Source: JADCCX01 sp051649305 (GTDB taxonomy: Bacteria > Pseudomonadota > Alphaproteobacteria > Rhizobiales > Beijerinckiaceae). Taken from it: a stretch of DNA of 27,026 bases. A program made the position numbers and the translations under genes. Location: contig JBOFGV010000103.1 in NCBI GenBank assembly GCA_051649305.1, positions 1-27,026 on the forward strand, read 5' to 3'. Shown here one piece after another: positions 14,036 through 22,446 of this stretch. How positions within the stretch are numbered: the stretch's first letter is position 1; each line of letters begins with the position of its first letter. The notes beneath the pieces were generated by a model. The model did no database searches, had not been told where the DNA came from, and saw nothing but the letters and a program-made list of their open reading frames with translations.

Positions 14036-15058
14036 TTGGGATCGATTCCTTCCCTCTATTTTGAAGACTTCATCCCCGGTTCCACCACGCCCTACTGTGG
14101 CGTGACCGTTGCGCATGACCCTATGTTGTCCTTTGCGCGGGAATTCGACGCGCAGCCCATGCATATCGACGAGAAGGCTGCCAAGGCCACCATGGCAGGG
14201 GAGTTGATCGCCTCGGGCTGGTACACGGCAGCGCTCAATATGCGCATGATTGCCGACCATTTTATTCTCGATACCGCCAGCATGGGGTCACCTGGCGTAT
14301 CAGAATTGAAATGGCTGAAGCCTGTTAAGGCGGGTGACCAGTTGCGCGGGCTTCGCCATATTCTTGATCGGCGGCCCTCCCTCACCAAGCCAGATCGGGG
14401 TTTTGTCAATTTCCGCTTTGAACTCCTGAACCAGCGTGATGAAACGGTGCTGGAACAGACCAATCTGATCATGATCGGGCGACGCGGCAGCGAGCATTTG
14501 ATCGATTCGGAAGCGAAACCGTTTGCATCGCAGAAGACAGAACTGCCAGTGATGAAGATGGTTGAGCGCGATACGATCCCGTTCTTTGAAGAACTGGAAA
14601 TTGGCGAGCGACTGGAACTGGGTTCCATCACTTTCACCGAGGCAGATGTCATCCGTTTTGCCAAGGACTTCGATCCCCAGTTTTTCCATATCGATTCAGA
14701 AGCAGCCAAAACCTCAATCTTCGGCGGTTTGATCGCCTCCGGCTGGCACACCGCTGCAAACTGGATGGCCGTTATGGTGAAAAACCGCACAGCTGCTGCT
14801 ATGAGCGCCATGATGCGGGGGGAGCGTCCTGCGCGGCTTGGGCCATCACCGGGATTTCTCAATCTCCGCTGGATCAAACCGGTGTTCGCGGGTGATACCA
14901 TCACCTATCATTCGGCCATTGTTGAAAAGCGGGTTTCAGCGTCCCGTCCGCAATGGGGTGTGGTCAGGCATTACAACACGGGTGTGAACCAGCACGGCGA
15001 GGAGGTTTTCTCGTTCTTTGGTGCGGTGTTCTGGGAAAGGCTTGGAGATGCGGTTTAG
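14036..15058 (+). CDS. MaoC-like double-hotdog dehydratase family protein
   Basis: This protein of about 340 residues is made of two MaoC/hydratase hotdog repeats. The first contains LYFEDFIPGS and HIDEKAAKATMAGELIASGWYTA. The second contains FFEELEIGERL, then FAKDFDPQFFHIDSEAAKTS and GGLIASGWHTAANWM. Each repeat carries the D-x-H-like active-site neighbourhood of R-specific enoyl-CoA hydratases (FDPQFFHID in the second). It probably hydrates enoyl-CoA thioesters, but the substrate is not evident. The start is uncertain: TTG 14036 has GAGAGG nine bases upstream; TTG 14027 is directly adjacent to that site and overlaps the antitoxin stop. The 3' end overlaps the MoxR start by 11 bases, so the two are co-translated. 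Confidence 0.88.
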   Translation: MGSIPSLYFEDFIPGSTTPYCGVTVAHDPMLSFAREFDAQPMHIDEKAAKATMAGELIASGWYTAALNMRMIADHFILDTASMGSPGVSELKWLKPVKAGDQLRGLRHILDRRPSLTKPDRGFVNFRFELLNQRDETVLEQTNLIMIGRRGSEHLIDSEAKPFASQKTELPVMKMVERDTIPFFEELEIGERLELGSITFTEADVIRFAKDFDPQFFHIDSEAAKTSIFGGLIASGWHTAANWMAVMVKNRTAAAMSAMMRGERPARLGPSPGFLNLRWIKPVFAGDTITYHSAIVEKRVSASRPQWGVVRHYNTGVNQHGEEVFSFFGAVFWERLGDAV

Positions 15059-15893
15059 TGGCACAAAAGACTATGTGGCGACCGATGATCTGAAAATCGC
15101 GGTCAATGCTGCCATTGCCCTTGAGCGGCCATTGCTGGTGAAAGGCGAACCCGGCACGGGCAAAACCGTGCTCGCGGAAGAGATCGCCCGTGCGCTCGAT
15201 GCGCCACTGCTGTCCTGGCACATCAAATCCACCACCAAGGCGGCGCAGGGGCTTTATGAATACGATGCGGTCTCGCGCCTGCGGGACAGCCAGTTGGGCG
15301 ATCCGCGCGTGTCGGATATCCGCAACTACATCAAGCGCGGCAAGATGTGGGAAGCTTTCACCTCAGAGAAGCGACCGGTGCTGCTGATCGATGAAATCGA
15401 CAAGGCGGATATCGAGTTTCCCAACGATATGTTGCTCGAACTGGACCGGATGGAGTTCCATGTCTACGAGACAGGCGAGACCATCAAGGCGGCCAAGCGC
15501 CCGGTGGTGATCATCACGTCCAACAACGAGAAGGAACTGCCGGACGCTTTCCTGCGCAGGTGTTTCTTCCACTACATCACCTTCCCGGATGGGGCGACAC
15601 TGCAGAAGATCATCGATGTCCACTATCCCGGCATCAAGCGCGATCTGGTGGCGGAAGCACTGAAGGTGTTTTTCGTCGTGCGCGATGCGCCTGGGATCAA
15701 GAAAAAGCCCTCGACCTCGGAACTGCTGGACTGGCTTAAACTGCTGGTTTCCGAGGATATCAGCGCTGAAACCCTGCGCGAGCGTGACAACCGCAAGCTC
15801 ATCCCGCCGTTGCATGGGGCATTGTTGAAAAACGAACAAGACGTCAGCTTGTTCGAGAAGCTGGCGTTCCTCAACCGCCGCGAAGGCCGCTAG
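15048..15893 (+). CDS. MoxR-family AAA+ ATPase
   Basis: This 281-residue AAA+ ATPase belongs to the MoxR/CbbQ-like group, whose members act as chaperone-like remodellers of protein complexes. It begins MRFSGTKDYVATDDL. It has Walker A GEPGTGKT (33-40), Walker B VLLIDEID, a sensor-1 region VVIITSNNEKELPDAF and an arginine-finger-like LRRCFFHY. The C-terminal lid includes KKKPSTSELLDWLKLL and LIPPLHGALLKNEQD. I chose ATG 15048 (GGAG directly upstream) rather than 15018 because family members begin at this point. It overlaps the end of maoC. Members usually have a VWA-domain (CoxE-like) partner gene immediately downstream. Here a convergent HlyD gene ends six bases away, so the partner is missing from this locus. 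Confidence 0.93.
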   Translation: MRFSGTKDYVATDDLKIAVNAAIALERPLLVKGEPGTGKTVLAEEIARALDAPLLSWHIKSTTKAAQGLYEYDAVSRLRDSQLGDPRVSDIRNYIKRGKMWEAFTSEKRPVLLIDEIDKADIEFPNDMLLELDRMEFHVYETGETIKAAKRPVVIITSNNEKELPDAFLRRCFFHYITFPDGATLQKIIDVHYPGIKRDLVAEALKVFFVVRDAPGIKKKPSTSELLDWLKLLVSEDISAETLRERDNRKLIPPLHGALLKNEQDVSLFEKLAFLNRREGR

Positions 15894-15899
15894 CAGGTA

Positions 15900-17204
15900 T
15901 CACTGCCTCAGGGCGTTGGCCTGCAACTGCCGCATCGGCTTGAGCAAATAATCGAGCACAGTGTGACGCCCGGTCAGGATATCCACCTGTGCCATCATGC
16001 CGGGTACCACAGGCTTGCCAGGTCCAAAGCTGGTGGCATTGGCAGCTAGACGCACGCGGAAATAGGGTTCGCCTTTGTCATCCGCCAAGGCATCGGGAGA
16101 TATTTCCAGCACACGACCCTTGAGGCCGCCGTGGATGGAATAGTCATAGGCAGAAATCTTCACGACTGCCGGCAATCCCGGCCAGACTTCGGCACGGTCC
16201 TGTGGTGACAGGCGTGCTTCGACAATCAGCGAGTCTTCCAATGGCACGAGCTGCACCAGTGGTTCACCAGATTTGACCACGCCGCCAATGGTGTTGATGT
16301 GAAGTTTGTTGACGATACCGGCGATGGGGGCCAGCACCTCAGAGCGGCGGCTGCGGTCCTGCATGGCGGAAATGACTTCTTCAAGCTTGGCTGCCTGCAC
16401 GCCGACTTCGCGGCGCTCTTTTTCGGCTTCGGTCTTGAACTGGGCGATGATCTGCTCGCGCCTCCGGCGGAGTTCACTCATTGAGGCTTCCGCACGGGGT
16501 ATTTCAATGCCGAGTTCCTGCACCTTGGAATCAAGCTGTTGCAGGGTCCGCTCGCTTTCAAGAAGATCATTGATCGACACCGCACCTTGACGCGACAGGC
16601 GACGCAGGCTTTCCACCCGTGGCACAACCAACTGACGTTCCCGAAGGAAGTTGCTGACCTTTGCGCGAAGCTCAGAAACCTCCAGTTCCTTCTGGCGCAC
16701 CTGATCGTCCGCCACGCGCAATTGCGCATCAAGGCCACCAACGCGCGCCTTGAACAGATCGTTTTCCTTGGCGGCGATGTCAGCCATTTCACCGCGCAGG
16801 AACGGATCAAGCTCCAGTTTGCGGCTGCCTGCGCTTTCGGCTTCCAGACGCTGCAGCATCAGGCGCTTGGCCTTGAGTTCGAGGGAGGTCTGTGAAAGCT
16901 CAGCCTTCGAGAAGCTGTTGTCGATGCGCAGCAGCGGCATGCCTTCTGTTACCTGTTGGCCTTCGCGCACCAGAATTTCGCTGACAATGCCGCCTTCAAA
17001 ATGCTGCACAACGCGGTTGTTGGTTTGCGGAATGACCCGTCCCGCGCCGCGCGTAACGCGGTCAAGCACGGTCAAAGAGGCCCAGACCAGCAGCAGAAAC
17101 AACCCTACAAAAGTTGTCCAGACAAAGGTCACATGGGCCTTGCGCGCAATGGTGTCGGCCTGTCTTTCCATGGCCGGTGCGGGTCTTGATGAAAACAATG
17201 CCAT
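15900..17204 (-). CDS. type I secretion periplasmic adaptor (HlyD family)
   Basis: This is the membrane-fusion protein of a type I secretion system (434 residues), linking an inner-membrane ABC exporter with an outer-membrane TolC-type channel. A short cytoplasmic N-terminus is followed by one transmembrane helix (about 24-47, VTFVWTTFVGLFLLLVWASL). The biotinyl-lipoyl half-motif VVQHFEGGIVSEILVREGQ comes next, then a long coiled-coil hairpin (about 100-275, rich in E/R/L/Q). The second lipoyl half, APIAGIVNKLHINTIGGVV, and a beta-barrel with KVVVPGM-like KPVVPGMMAQVDILTG complete it. ATG 17204 was chosen since the frame upstream lacks adaptor features. It is divergent from the ABC exporter gene across about 110 bases. 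No TolC gene or secreted RTX substrate lies in the window. Confidence 0.94.
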   Translation of the reverse strand: MALFSSRPAPAMERQADTIARKAHVTFVWTTFVGLFLLLVWASLTVLDRVTRGAGRVIPQTNNRVVQHFEGGIVSEILVREGQQVTEGMPLLRIDNSFSKAELSQTSLELKAKRLMLQRLEAESAGSRKLELDPFLRGEMADIAAKENDLFKARVGGLDAQLRVADDQVRQKELEVSELRAKVSNFLRERQLVVPRVESLRRLSRQGAVSINDLLESERTLQQLDSKVQELGIEIPRAEASMSELRRRREQIIAQFKTEAEKERREVGVQAAKLEEVISAMQDRSRRSEVLAPIAGIVNKLHINTIGGVVKSGEPLVQLVPLEDSLIVEARLSPQDRAEVWPGLPAVVKISAYDYSIHGGLKGRVLEISPDALADDKGEPYFRVRLAANATSFGPGKPVVPGMMAQVDILTGRHTVLDYLLKPMRQLQANALRQ

Positions 17205-17258
17205 TTTTCGCGCCTGAGCAGTTTGAAAACACACTCTAGCGCCTTCGGGTTTACGCCG

Positions 17259-17269
17259 CGTTAACCATG
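17259..17269 (+). promoter_or_regulatory. CGTTAACCATG motif, CtrA half-site-like, before the T1SS ABC gene
   Basis: CGTTAACCATG lies 48 bases upstream of the ABC exporter start, in the HlyD/ABC divergent gap. It contains TTAACCAT, reported as a half-site for the cell-cycle regulator CtrA. The identical 11-mer recurs at 19610-19620 upstream of the next gene on the same strand. CtrA control is inference. Confidence 0.4.
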
Positions 17270-17316
17270 CTGACGCGAGAAAGGGCCTGCGCAAAAGCTT
17301 TATGCAAAGGCACCCG

Positions 17317-19584
17317 ATGTCGACCGAAGGAACAGCGTCTTCGCCAGTGTTGCCAGGGACAGGCCTTCCTGCAGGAAGTTTCTCTGGCAGCATTATGCGT
17401 GCGCTGGGCACACCGAGCCATCCCATTGCTGATCTGCGCCGCCTCGCGGCACGTTTGGGAGGCAGCGGTTCTGCTACGCTGTCTGATGTGCGGGATATCG
17501 AAGGCATTCCCGGCCCGCAATTGCTGCACGAGTTGGGTGAGCGTCTGGGCCTGCAATTGACATTGGCCACCCGTGATATTGCCACTTTGACCACGGCGGA
17601 TTGCCCCTGCGTTGTGCTGCTGCAGGATGGTACCAGCCGCTTGCTGATCGAGGCACCTGAAAACGGTGCGATGATCGTGGCAGGGGATGGGACCAATCAG
17701 CAAAGGGTGGACAGGCGGGCGCTGGCTGCTGCTGCCAATGGCGGCGTGTTTCAGGCACGGCGGATTGATCCTGATCTGCAATTGAAGCGGCAGGAAAGCG
17801 TGCTGGAAGCGGGCTTTGCAAAGCTCCATCCACAAGCCACAAGCCGCCCCGCTGCAACACAGGCCTCGCCGCCGTCCCGTCATCCCATTATGGCCTATCT
17901 GCTCAAGGTCTGCTCGCAAAAGCGCAATCTGGTGATCTCCCTGGCTATGGCCGGTTTTCTTTCGGGCCTGATCAGTCTGGCTGTGCCGGTTTTCACCATG
18001 GTGGTGTTCGACAGGGTTATTCCCCACGGCGCGTTCGAAACGCTTTGGGCCTTGATCATCGGTGTTGTGGTTTTGCTGGGACTGGATTTCGCACTTCGCC
18101 ATGTGCGCCACGCCCTGAGCGATTCAGTGGCCGTTGCAGGAAGCACGGGGTTGGGCGCACAGTTTTTCAGTCGCCTTCTGCACAGCCCATTATCCTCCAT
18201 GCCCAAGGATAGTGGTGCCCTGGTGCAACCCTATCAGGATATGAATCACGCGGCCCATCTCGCGCCGCAGTTCATTGCCGGATTGATGGTCGATCTGCCG
18301 TTCTTCCTGATTGTGCTGGGCTTCCTGGGCATGCTCGGCGGTTGGATTGCAATTATTCCCGCCATTGGCGCAGTGCTGCTCCTTGTGCTGCATGCCGTCG
18401 CGCACCGCCTTGCCACACGCGACATGGGTGATGAGGCGCGCCTGCAGCAGCGCCAGACCCAAATGCTGGTGGATGCCGTGTCATCATCTGAAATGATCCG
18501 CACGACAGGATCGGGGCCCTCCCTGCTTATGCGCTGGGAAGAACGCAGCGATGCGGCGGCTTTTGTCGGTCACAAGATGCGCAGCCAGCAAAATCTCGCC
18601 GTGCATGCCGGTGCGGTGGTGATGCAGATGGTGACAGTGATCACGGTTGCAGCAGGAGCCTATGCTGTCAGCGCTTCAGCGATGACTGTCGGTGCGCTTT
18701 CCGCCTGCATGATGCTGGCAGGTCGCGCGATCATGCCTGTCGCAACACTGATGACCCAAGGGTATCGCCTTAAGCACATTCTGCAGACCACTTCTGATAT
18801 CGGTCAGTTTCTCAGCAGCCCTCCAGAGCAAGGCAATGATACATCCGGCAGACAATCCGCTGTTGCTGGCCCTGTGCAGCTCAACGGCATAACCTTCCGC
18901 CATGCCGGCAGTGAGCTTGATGTTATTGCCAGTCTTTCCCTTAAAATCGAGGCGGGAGAGCGTGTCGCCATCATTGGCAAATCAGGCTGTGGCAAGAGCA
19001 CATTGCTGAAACTGCTGGCGCGATTGCACGATGCGTCTTCCGGCTCAATCCATATCGGCGGGCGTGATATTCGGCAGATTGATCCGCTTGTATTGCGCCA
19101 GTCGATTGCATTGATGCCGCAGGTTCCGCATCTCTTTGATACGACCCTCGCCCAGAACATGACCGCAGGTCTTGGGCCTGTGCCTGCTGACTGGTTTGAT
19201 CATGTGGCTGCGCTCACCGGCGTTGCTGATTTTGCCAACCGGCAACCCGCAGGCTTCAGCTTGGAAACAGGCACGGGCGGCAACCGGTTGTCTGGCGGCG
19301 AGCGCCAGTCCACTGCATTGGCTCGCGCCATCATGGGCAAGCCTTCCATGCTGCTGCTCGATGAGCCAACGGCCGCCATGGACAACGAGCGTGAAGCGCG
19401 CATCGTCAATGCGCTGGCCGCCGAGTTGCAGAACGGCGCCTTGAAAGACACCGGCCTTGTTATCGCCACACACCGCATGCCGATTCTAGCGCTGGTGACG
19501 CGAATCATTTGGCTGGATGGCGGCAAAATTGTCGCAGATGGGCCAAAAGACGAGATTTTCCGCAAGTTTGGTCTCGCTGCCTGA
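17317..19584 (+). CDS. type I secretion ABC exporter (LapB/RtxB-like permease-ATPase)
   Basis: This is a fused membrane/ATPase exporter of 755 residues. An N-terminal peptidase-C39-like domain (about 20-150) lacks an obvious catalytic Cys/His pair, so it is the docking-type (CLD) form used by RTX-like exporters. The membrane domain (about 180-460) has six likely helices, for example VISLAMAGFLSGLISLAVPVF and FFLIVLGFLGMLGGWIAIIP. The ATPase domain (about 520-755) has Walker A GKSGCGKST (near 555), signature LSGGERQ (near 657), Walker B MLLLDEPTAAMD and the H-loop in ATHRMP. Start ATG 17317 has AAAGG six bases upstream; an ATG at 17302 has no such site. The likely cargo is a C-terminally signalled RTX or adhesin-type protein encoded elsewhere. 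Confidence 0.94.
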   Translation: MSTEGTASSPVLPGTGLPAGSFSGSIMRALGTPSHPIADLRRLAARLGGSGSATLSDVRDIEGIPGPQLLHELGERLGLQLTLATRDIATLTTADCPCVVLLQDGTSRLLIEAPENGAMIVAGDGTNQQRVDRRALAAAANGGVFQARRIDPDLQLKRQESVLEAGFAKLHPQATSRPAATQASPPSRHPIMAYLLKVCSQKRNLVISLAMAGFLSGLISLAVPVFTMVVFDRVIPHGAFETLWALIIGVVVLLGLDFALRHVRHALSDSVAVAGSTGLGAQFFSRLLHSPLSSMPKDSGALVQPYQDMNHAAHLAPQFIAGLMVDLPFFLIVLGFLGMLGGWIAIIPAIGAVLLLVLHAVAHRLATRDMGDEARLQQRQTQMLVDAVSSSEMIRTTGSGPSLLMRWEERSDAAAFVGHKMRSQQNLAVHAGAVVMQMVTVITVAAGAYAVSASAMTVGALSACMMLAGRAIMPVATLMTQGYRLKHILQTTSDIGQFLSSPPEQGNDTSGRQSAVAGPVQLNGITFRHAGSELDVIASLSLKIEAGERVAIIGKSGCGKSTLLKLLARLHDASSGSIHIGGRDIRQIDPLVLRQSIALMPQVPHLFDTTLAQNMTAGLGPVPADWFDHVAALTGVADFANRQPAGFSLETGTGGNRLSGGERQSTALARAIMGKPSMLLLDEPTAAMDNEREARIVNALAAELQNGALKDTGLVIATHRMPILALVTRIIWLDGGKIVADGPKDEIFRKFGLAA

Positions 19585-19609
19585 CGTGTATCGGACAGCT
19601 TTATCAATC

Positions 19610-19620
19610 CGTTAACCATG
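19610..19620 (+). promoter_or_regulatory. second CGTTAACCATG motif, before the small-protein gene
   Basis: The same 11-mer as at 17259-17269 occurs 54 bases upstream of the start at 19675. It is followed by a perfect 6-bp inverted repeat, GAAGCA-AG-TGCTTC (19642-19655). Shared motif and spacing suggest common control of the exporter and the following small gene. Confidence 0.4.
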
Positions 19621-19674
19621 TTTGTTTGAAGTGCAGGGTGTGAAGCAAGTGCTTCGCGTGAGGAGAAAAGGGCC

Positions 19675-19893
19675 ATGAGCAATGTCCTGATATTTCCCCG
19701 CGCCAGAACACAAAGCAGCGACAGACAGGTGATAGAAAAATCACCGTCCGAGAAACGATCGGAAGTCCTGCTTTTTACGGGTGTGCGCTATGAGCGTCAT
19801 ACCGATGAGGGTCCGCAGAACGCGACGCCCGAAACTTTTGGCCGGGACAATACCCAGTCGCCACGCCGCCGCAAGGCAAGGCGTCGGGCGTGA
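19675..19893 (+). CDS. small basic protein of unknown function
   Basis: This 72-residue protein starts at ATG 19675 with a strong GAGGAGAAAAGGG ribosome site. The sequence is polar, with one short hydrophobic stretch, EVLLFTGVRYERH (about 30-42), and a highly basic end, SPRRRKARRRA. The LFTGVRYERH segment resembles a small conserved Hyphomicrobiales protein I have seen without a function; this is memory of a pattern, not a search result. No signal peptide or known domain is visible. The basic tail could contact nucleic acid or membrane phospholipid. Its stop codon overlaps the GTG start of the downstream lipoprotein gene (GTGA), so the two are co-translated. Confidence 0.7.
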   Translation: MSNVLIFPRARTQSSDRQVIEKSPSEKRSEVLLFTGVRYERHTDEGPQNATPETFGRDNTQSPRRRKARRRA

Positions 19894-20780
19894 ACGAATC
19901 AGCAGGTTTTGCGAAACCTGTATCGACGTGGCTCGCAGCCGCGTCAGTTTGCCTGTTTTTGTCTGCCTGCGCCTCTTCCCATACCGGTGATTTCGGTCGG
20001 CGCGCCAATAACGTCGTTACCAACGGTTTTCTACCCAAGGCTAGTATAGTATCAGCCTGGATGCAGGGCGAACCGGTTTCGCTCTATCCTTTTACAGACG
20101 ACGAAATTGAACTACGGGACCGCGCGTGGCGTTTCCTGATGCCTGCGCATGACAAGGCCAACCTCCAGATGAAACTGGCGGAACTGAGCTACACAAGAGT
20201 TCTGCCTCCCATCCCGCATTCTGGCCTCAATCATTATCACTTGGTTCTGATGGCGGAGGACTATCGATCCGTCGCTTCGCGTTATCAGAAAATTGGTTCC
20301 GATATCGAGGCGGACAGGTTGTTGATGATCCCGTTCTCGCAGATCGCGGCGCGGGTTTGCGCCGCTGACCGCGTGCGTGTGCAAAGCCTCAATCACGTCA
20401 AGCACCTCACACCGATCCAGCGCGAGCAGGCCACGACGCGGGTGGTTGAAAACCGTGTTCTGGTCGACTGGGTGCGCCGCGACATGCGCGACAAGGTGCA
20501 GGCCTATCGTTATGCTCTGGAGCATGTGACGATCGAAGCCCCGATGCGGCAGGCGATCCATGCCGAGCAGGCCCTGATTGCCATGGAAAGCGCCCAGCAG
20601 ACCCTCGACTACTGGGATGGTTGCGGTGAAAATCCCGTTGCATTGCCTCCCGGTTCGCACAGGCACGGACATGGTGCGCAATCTCATATCAATGGCGGTC
20701 GTGAGCGGTACACGCCCGCAAGTCCTGCCGATATCAAGGATGGGCGTGGGCGTCTCGAGGGCGGAAAGCCACCGAAGTAG
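19890..20780 (+). CDS. uncharacterised lipoprotein
   Basis: This 296-residue exported protein has a lipoprotein signal peptide with lipobox LSAC and Cys27 (about 14-27, WLAAASVCLFLSAC). The residues after the cysteine are A-S-S, which favours outer-membrane sorting. The mature part is mostly helical and soluble, with IELRDRAWRFLMPAHDKANLQ and several R/E-rich helices. It ends in a low-complexity Gly/His/Arg tail (from about 250, including HRHGHGAQSH). I do not recognise the family. The GTG start at 19890 overlaps the preceding small gene by four bases (GTGA), and the frame's next methionine would lose the signal peptide. It converges with dciA, five bases away. Adjacency to the secretion genes suggests an envelope role but does not prove one. 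Confidence 0.8.
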   Translation: MNESAGFAKPVSTWLAAASVCLFLSACASSHTGDFGRRANNVVTNGFLPKASIVSAWMQGEPVSLYPFTDDEIELRDRAWRFLMPAHDKANLQMKLAELSYTRVLPPIPHSGLNHYHLVLMAEDYRSVASRYQKIGSDIEADRLLMIPFSQIAARVCAADRVRVQSLNHVKHLTPIQREQATTRVVENRVLVDWVRRDMRDKVQAYRYALEHVTIEAPMRQAIHAEQALIAMESAQQTLDYWDGCGENPVALPPGSHRHGHGAQSHINGGRERYTPASPADIKDGRGRLEGGKPPK

Positions 20781-20785
20781 CGCTG

Positions 20786-21355
20786 TCAGCTGGTGCCCGG
20801 TGAGCGTCTCATGATGCCGACGCCAAGGCGCGCAAGAGCGGCTTTCAGATCCGGGCTTTCGACCTCTGCCAGGACTTTATCAAGATGCTTGCTGTCGGCC
20901 ACTGTCAAAGTGCGCTTTGGCGTAACGGCGCGTGGAACCGTCTTTCTGATCGAACCCTGTTTGAGCATCAGTTTTTCCACGCAGCGCCAGCCAAAGAAGC
21001 CATTGGCGCGCTCGATGATTTGGGGTGCGAGATGCTGCATCTCCAACGCAAAGGCACCCTCCACTTTCACGGTGAGTGTGGCTCCACCCTTGCGCTTATC
21101 AGGATCAGCACCCGGCGCAACCGGCGGCCATTTCAGGGAAACAGGCTCAGACCATTGCGCGAGATTGGCTCCTGCAATCTCGGTCCAGTGCAGGTGAACC
21201 GCAGAGCTCGCAAAGCCCTTGGCCTTGAGGGTTGGCTCAAGGCATTCATCGATCAGGGCCTGCAAAGGTCTGACACCGTTTTTCTTGCGTAGATGAAACG
21301 ATTGCCTTGCGGCTATACCTGCGTTTGCTGCTTTTTCCGCCACATCACTGCCCAT
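20786..21355 (-). CDS. dciA: DUF721/DciA-family protein, replicative helicase operator
   Basis: This 189-residue DUF721 protein belongs to the family that includes DciA, which assists loading of the replicative helicase DnaB in bacteria lacking DnaC. The N-terminal domain (about 25-125) has the DUF721 pattern: RPLQALIDECLEPTLKAKGF, then HLHWTEIAGANLAQWSEP, ATLTVKVEGAFALEMQHLAPQIIERAN. The C-terminal part (about 135-189) is basic and less ordered (RKTVPRAVTPKRTLTV). The start ATG 21355 is only 14 bases from the divergent mutY start, so promoters must overlap coding sequence. The DciA assignment rests on the domain pattern and on divergence from mutY. Confidence 0.85.
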   Translation of the reverse strand: MGSDVAEKAANAGIAARQSFHLRKKNGVRPLQALIDECLEPTLKAKGFASSAVHLHWTEIAGANLAQWSEPVSLKWPPVAPGADPDKRKGGATLTVKVEGAFALEMQHLAPQIIERANGFFGWRCVEKLMLKQGSIRKTVPRAVTPKRTLTVADSKHLDKVLAEVESPDLKAALARLGVGIMRRSPGTS

Positions 21356-21369
21356 TGTCCGAGACCCTG

Positions 21370-22446
21370 ATGATAATCCAGTCCAGCACCGAAGCCAAAG
21401 GCAAACCGCTGCCTGCTGCGGCCAATCTGCTGCAATGGTATGACAGGCACGCCCGTGTGCTGCCCTGGCGCTCTGTTGGTGGCGAGATGCCCGATCCCTA
21501 CCGCGTGTGGATATCGGAGATCATGTTGCAGCAAACCACGGTTCAGGCGGTGAAGGCTTACTTTATCGCCTTCACCAGCCGCTGGCCTACCGTGCAGGCA
21601 CTGGCAGCTGCTCCTGTGGAAGAGGTCATGAAAATGTGGGCCGGTCTTGGCTACTACAGCCGTGCCCGCAATCTCCATGCCTGCGCACGGACAGTTGTCG
21701 AAAAGCATGGTGGTGTGTTTCCGCGCGACGAAGCAACGTTGCAAACCCTGCCGGGCATTGGCGTTTACACATCAGCGGCCATCAGCGCGATTGCCTATAA
21801 CCAGCGAGCTGTGGTGGTAGACGGCAATGTGGAGCGTGTGATTGCGCGTCTGTTCCAGGTGGAGGAGGCGCTTCCTGCCGCGAAACCTGTCATTCGCGCC
21901 CATACCGACGCGTTGACGCCGGATCAGCGTCCCGGAGACTTCGCGCAGGCCATGATGGATCTGGGTGCAACTGTCTGCACACCGCGCAAACCAAGCTGTG
22001 CGATCTGCCCTTATCTTGGGAGTTGCGAAGCGCAAAGAAACAGCGATCCTGAGATCTATCCGCGTAAAATAGCCAAATCTGAAAAGCCATTGCGCCGCGG
22101 CGCGGCTTTCCTTGTTTGGCGGGCAGATGGCGCGCTTCTGGTGCGCACCCGCCCGCCAAAGGGATTGTTGGGCGGTATGACCGAAGTGCCGGGAACCGAC
22201 TGGCTGGCAGCCGCGCCCGTATGGCTCAATCCTCAAGGTGCACCTTTTGCCGCTGACTGGCAAAGATCATCCCGCGTCGTGCGCCATGTCTTCACGCATT
22301 TTCCGCTGGAGCTCTCGGTGTTTCGGACAATGGTCACCATGCATACCAAAGCGCCAGCTGAAATGCGTTGGTTAGCTGGTAGCGAGATCGCCAGCGATGC
22401 CTTCCCGACTGTATTCAGGAAAGTGCTTGCTGCAGAGTTCGATTAA
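21370..22446 (+). CDS. mutY: A/G-specific adenine glycosylase
   Basis: MutY removes adenine mispaired with 8-oxoguanine, preventing G:C to T:A changes. The 358-residue product has WISEIMLQQTTV with the catalytic Glu (about 48), the helix-hairpin-helix LPGIGVYTSAAISAIAYN and the catalytic Asp in VVDGNVERV. It also has a 4Fe-4S cluster motif C-x6-C-x2-C-x5-C in CTPRKPSCAICPYLGSC. The C-terminal NUDIX-like 8-oxoG recognition domain begins near residue 240 with FLVWRADGALLVRTRPPKGLLGGMTEVPG. ATG 21370 was chosen; the frame is open 21 residues further upstream but that part overlaps dciA. The TAA stop overlaps the convergent nfeD stop through the palindrome TTAA. Confidence 0.96.
   Translation: MIIQSSTEAKGKPLPAAANLLQWYDRHARVLPWRSVGGEMPDPYRVWISEIMLQQTTVQAVKAYFIAFTSRWPTVQALAAAPVEEVMKMWAGLGYYSRARNLHACARTVVEKHGGVFPRDEATLQTLPGIGVYTSAAISAIAYNQRAVVVDGNVERVIARLFQVEEALPAAKPVIRAHTDALTPDQRPGDFAQAMMDLGATVCTPRKPSCAICPYLGSCEAQRNSDPEIYPRKIAKSEKPLRRGAAFLVWRADGALLVRTRPPKGLLGGMTEVPGTDWLAAAPVWLNPQGAPFAADWQRSSRVVRHVFTHFPLELSVFRTMVTMHTKAPAEMRWLAGSEIASDAFPTVFRKVLAAEFD

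Noticed and set aside
17251..18111. Open frame of 286 codons on the minus strand
   Set aside because: It is antisense to the exporter N-terminus and rich in Gln/His/Arg without a domain.
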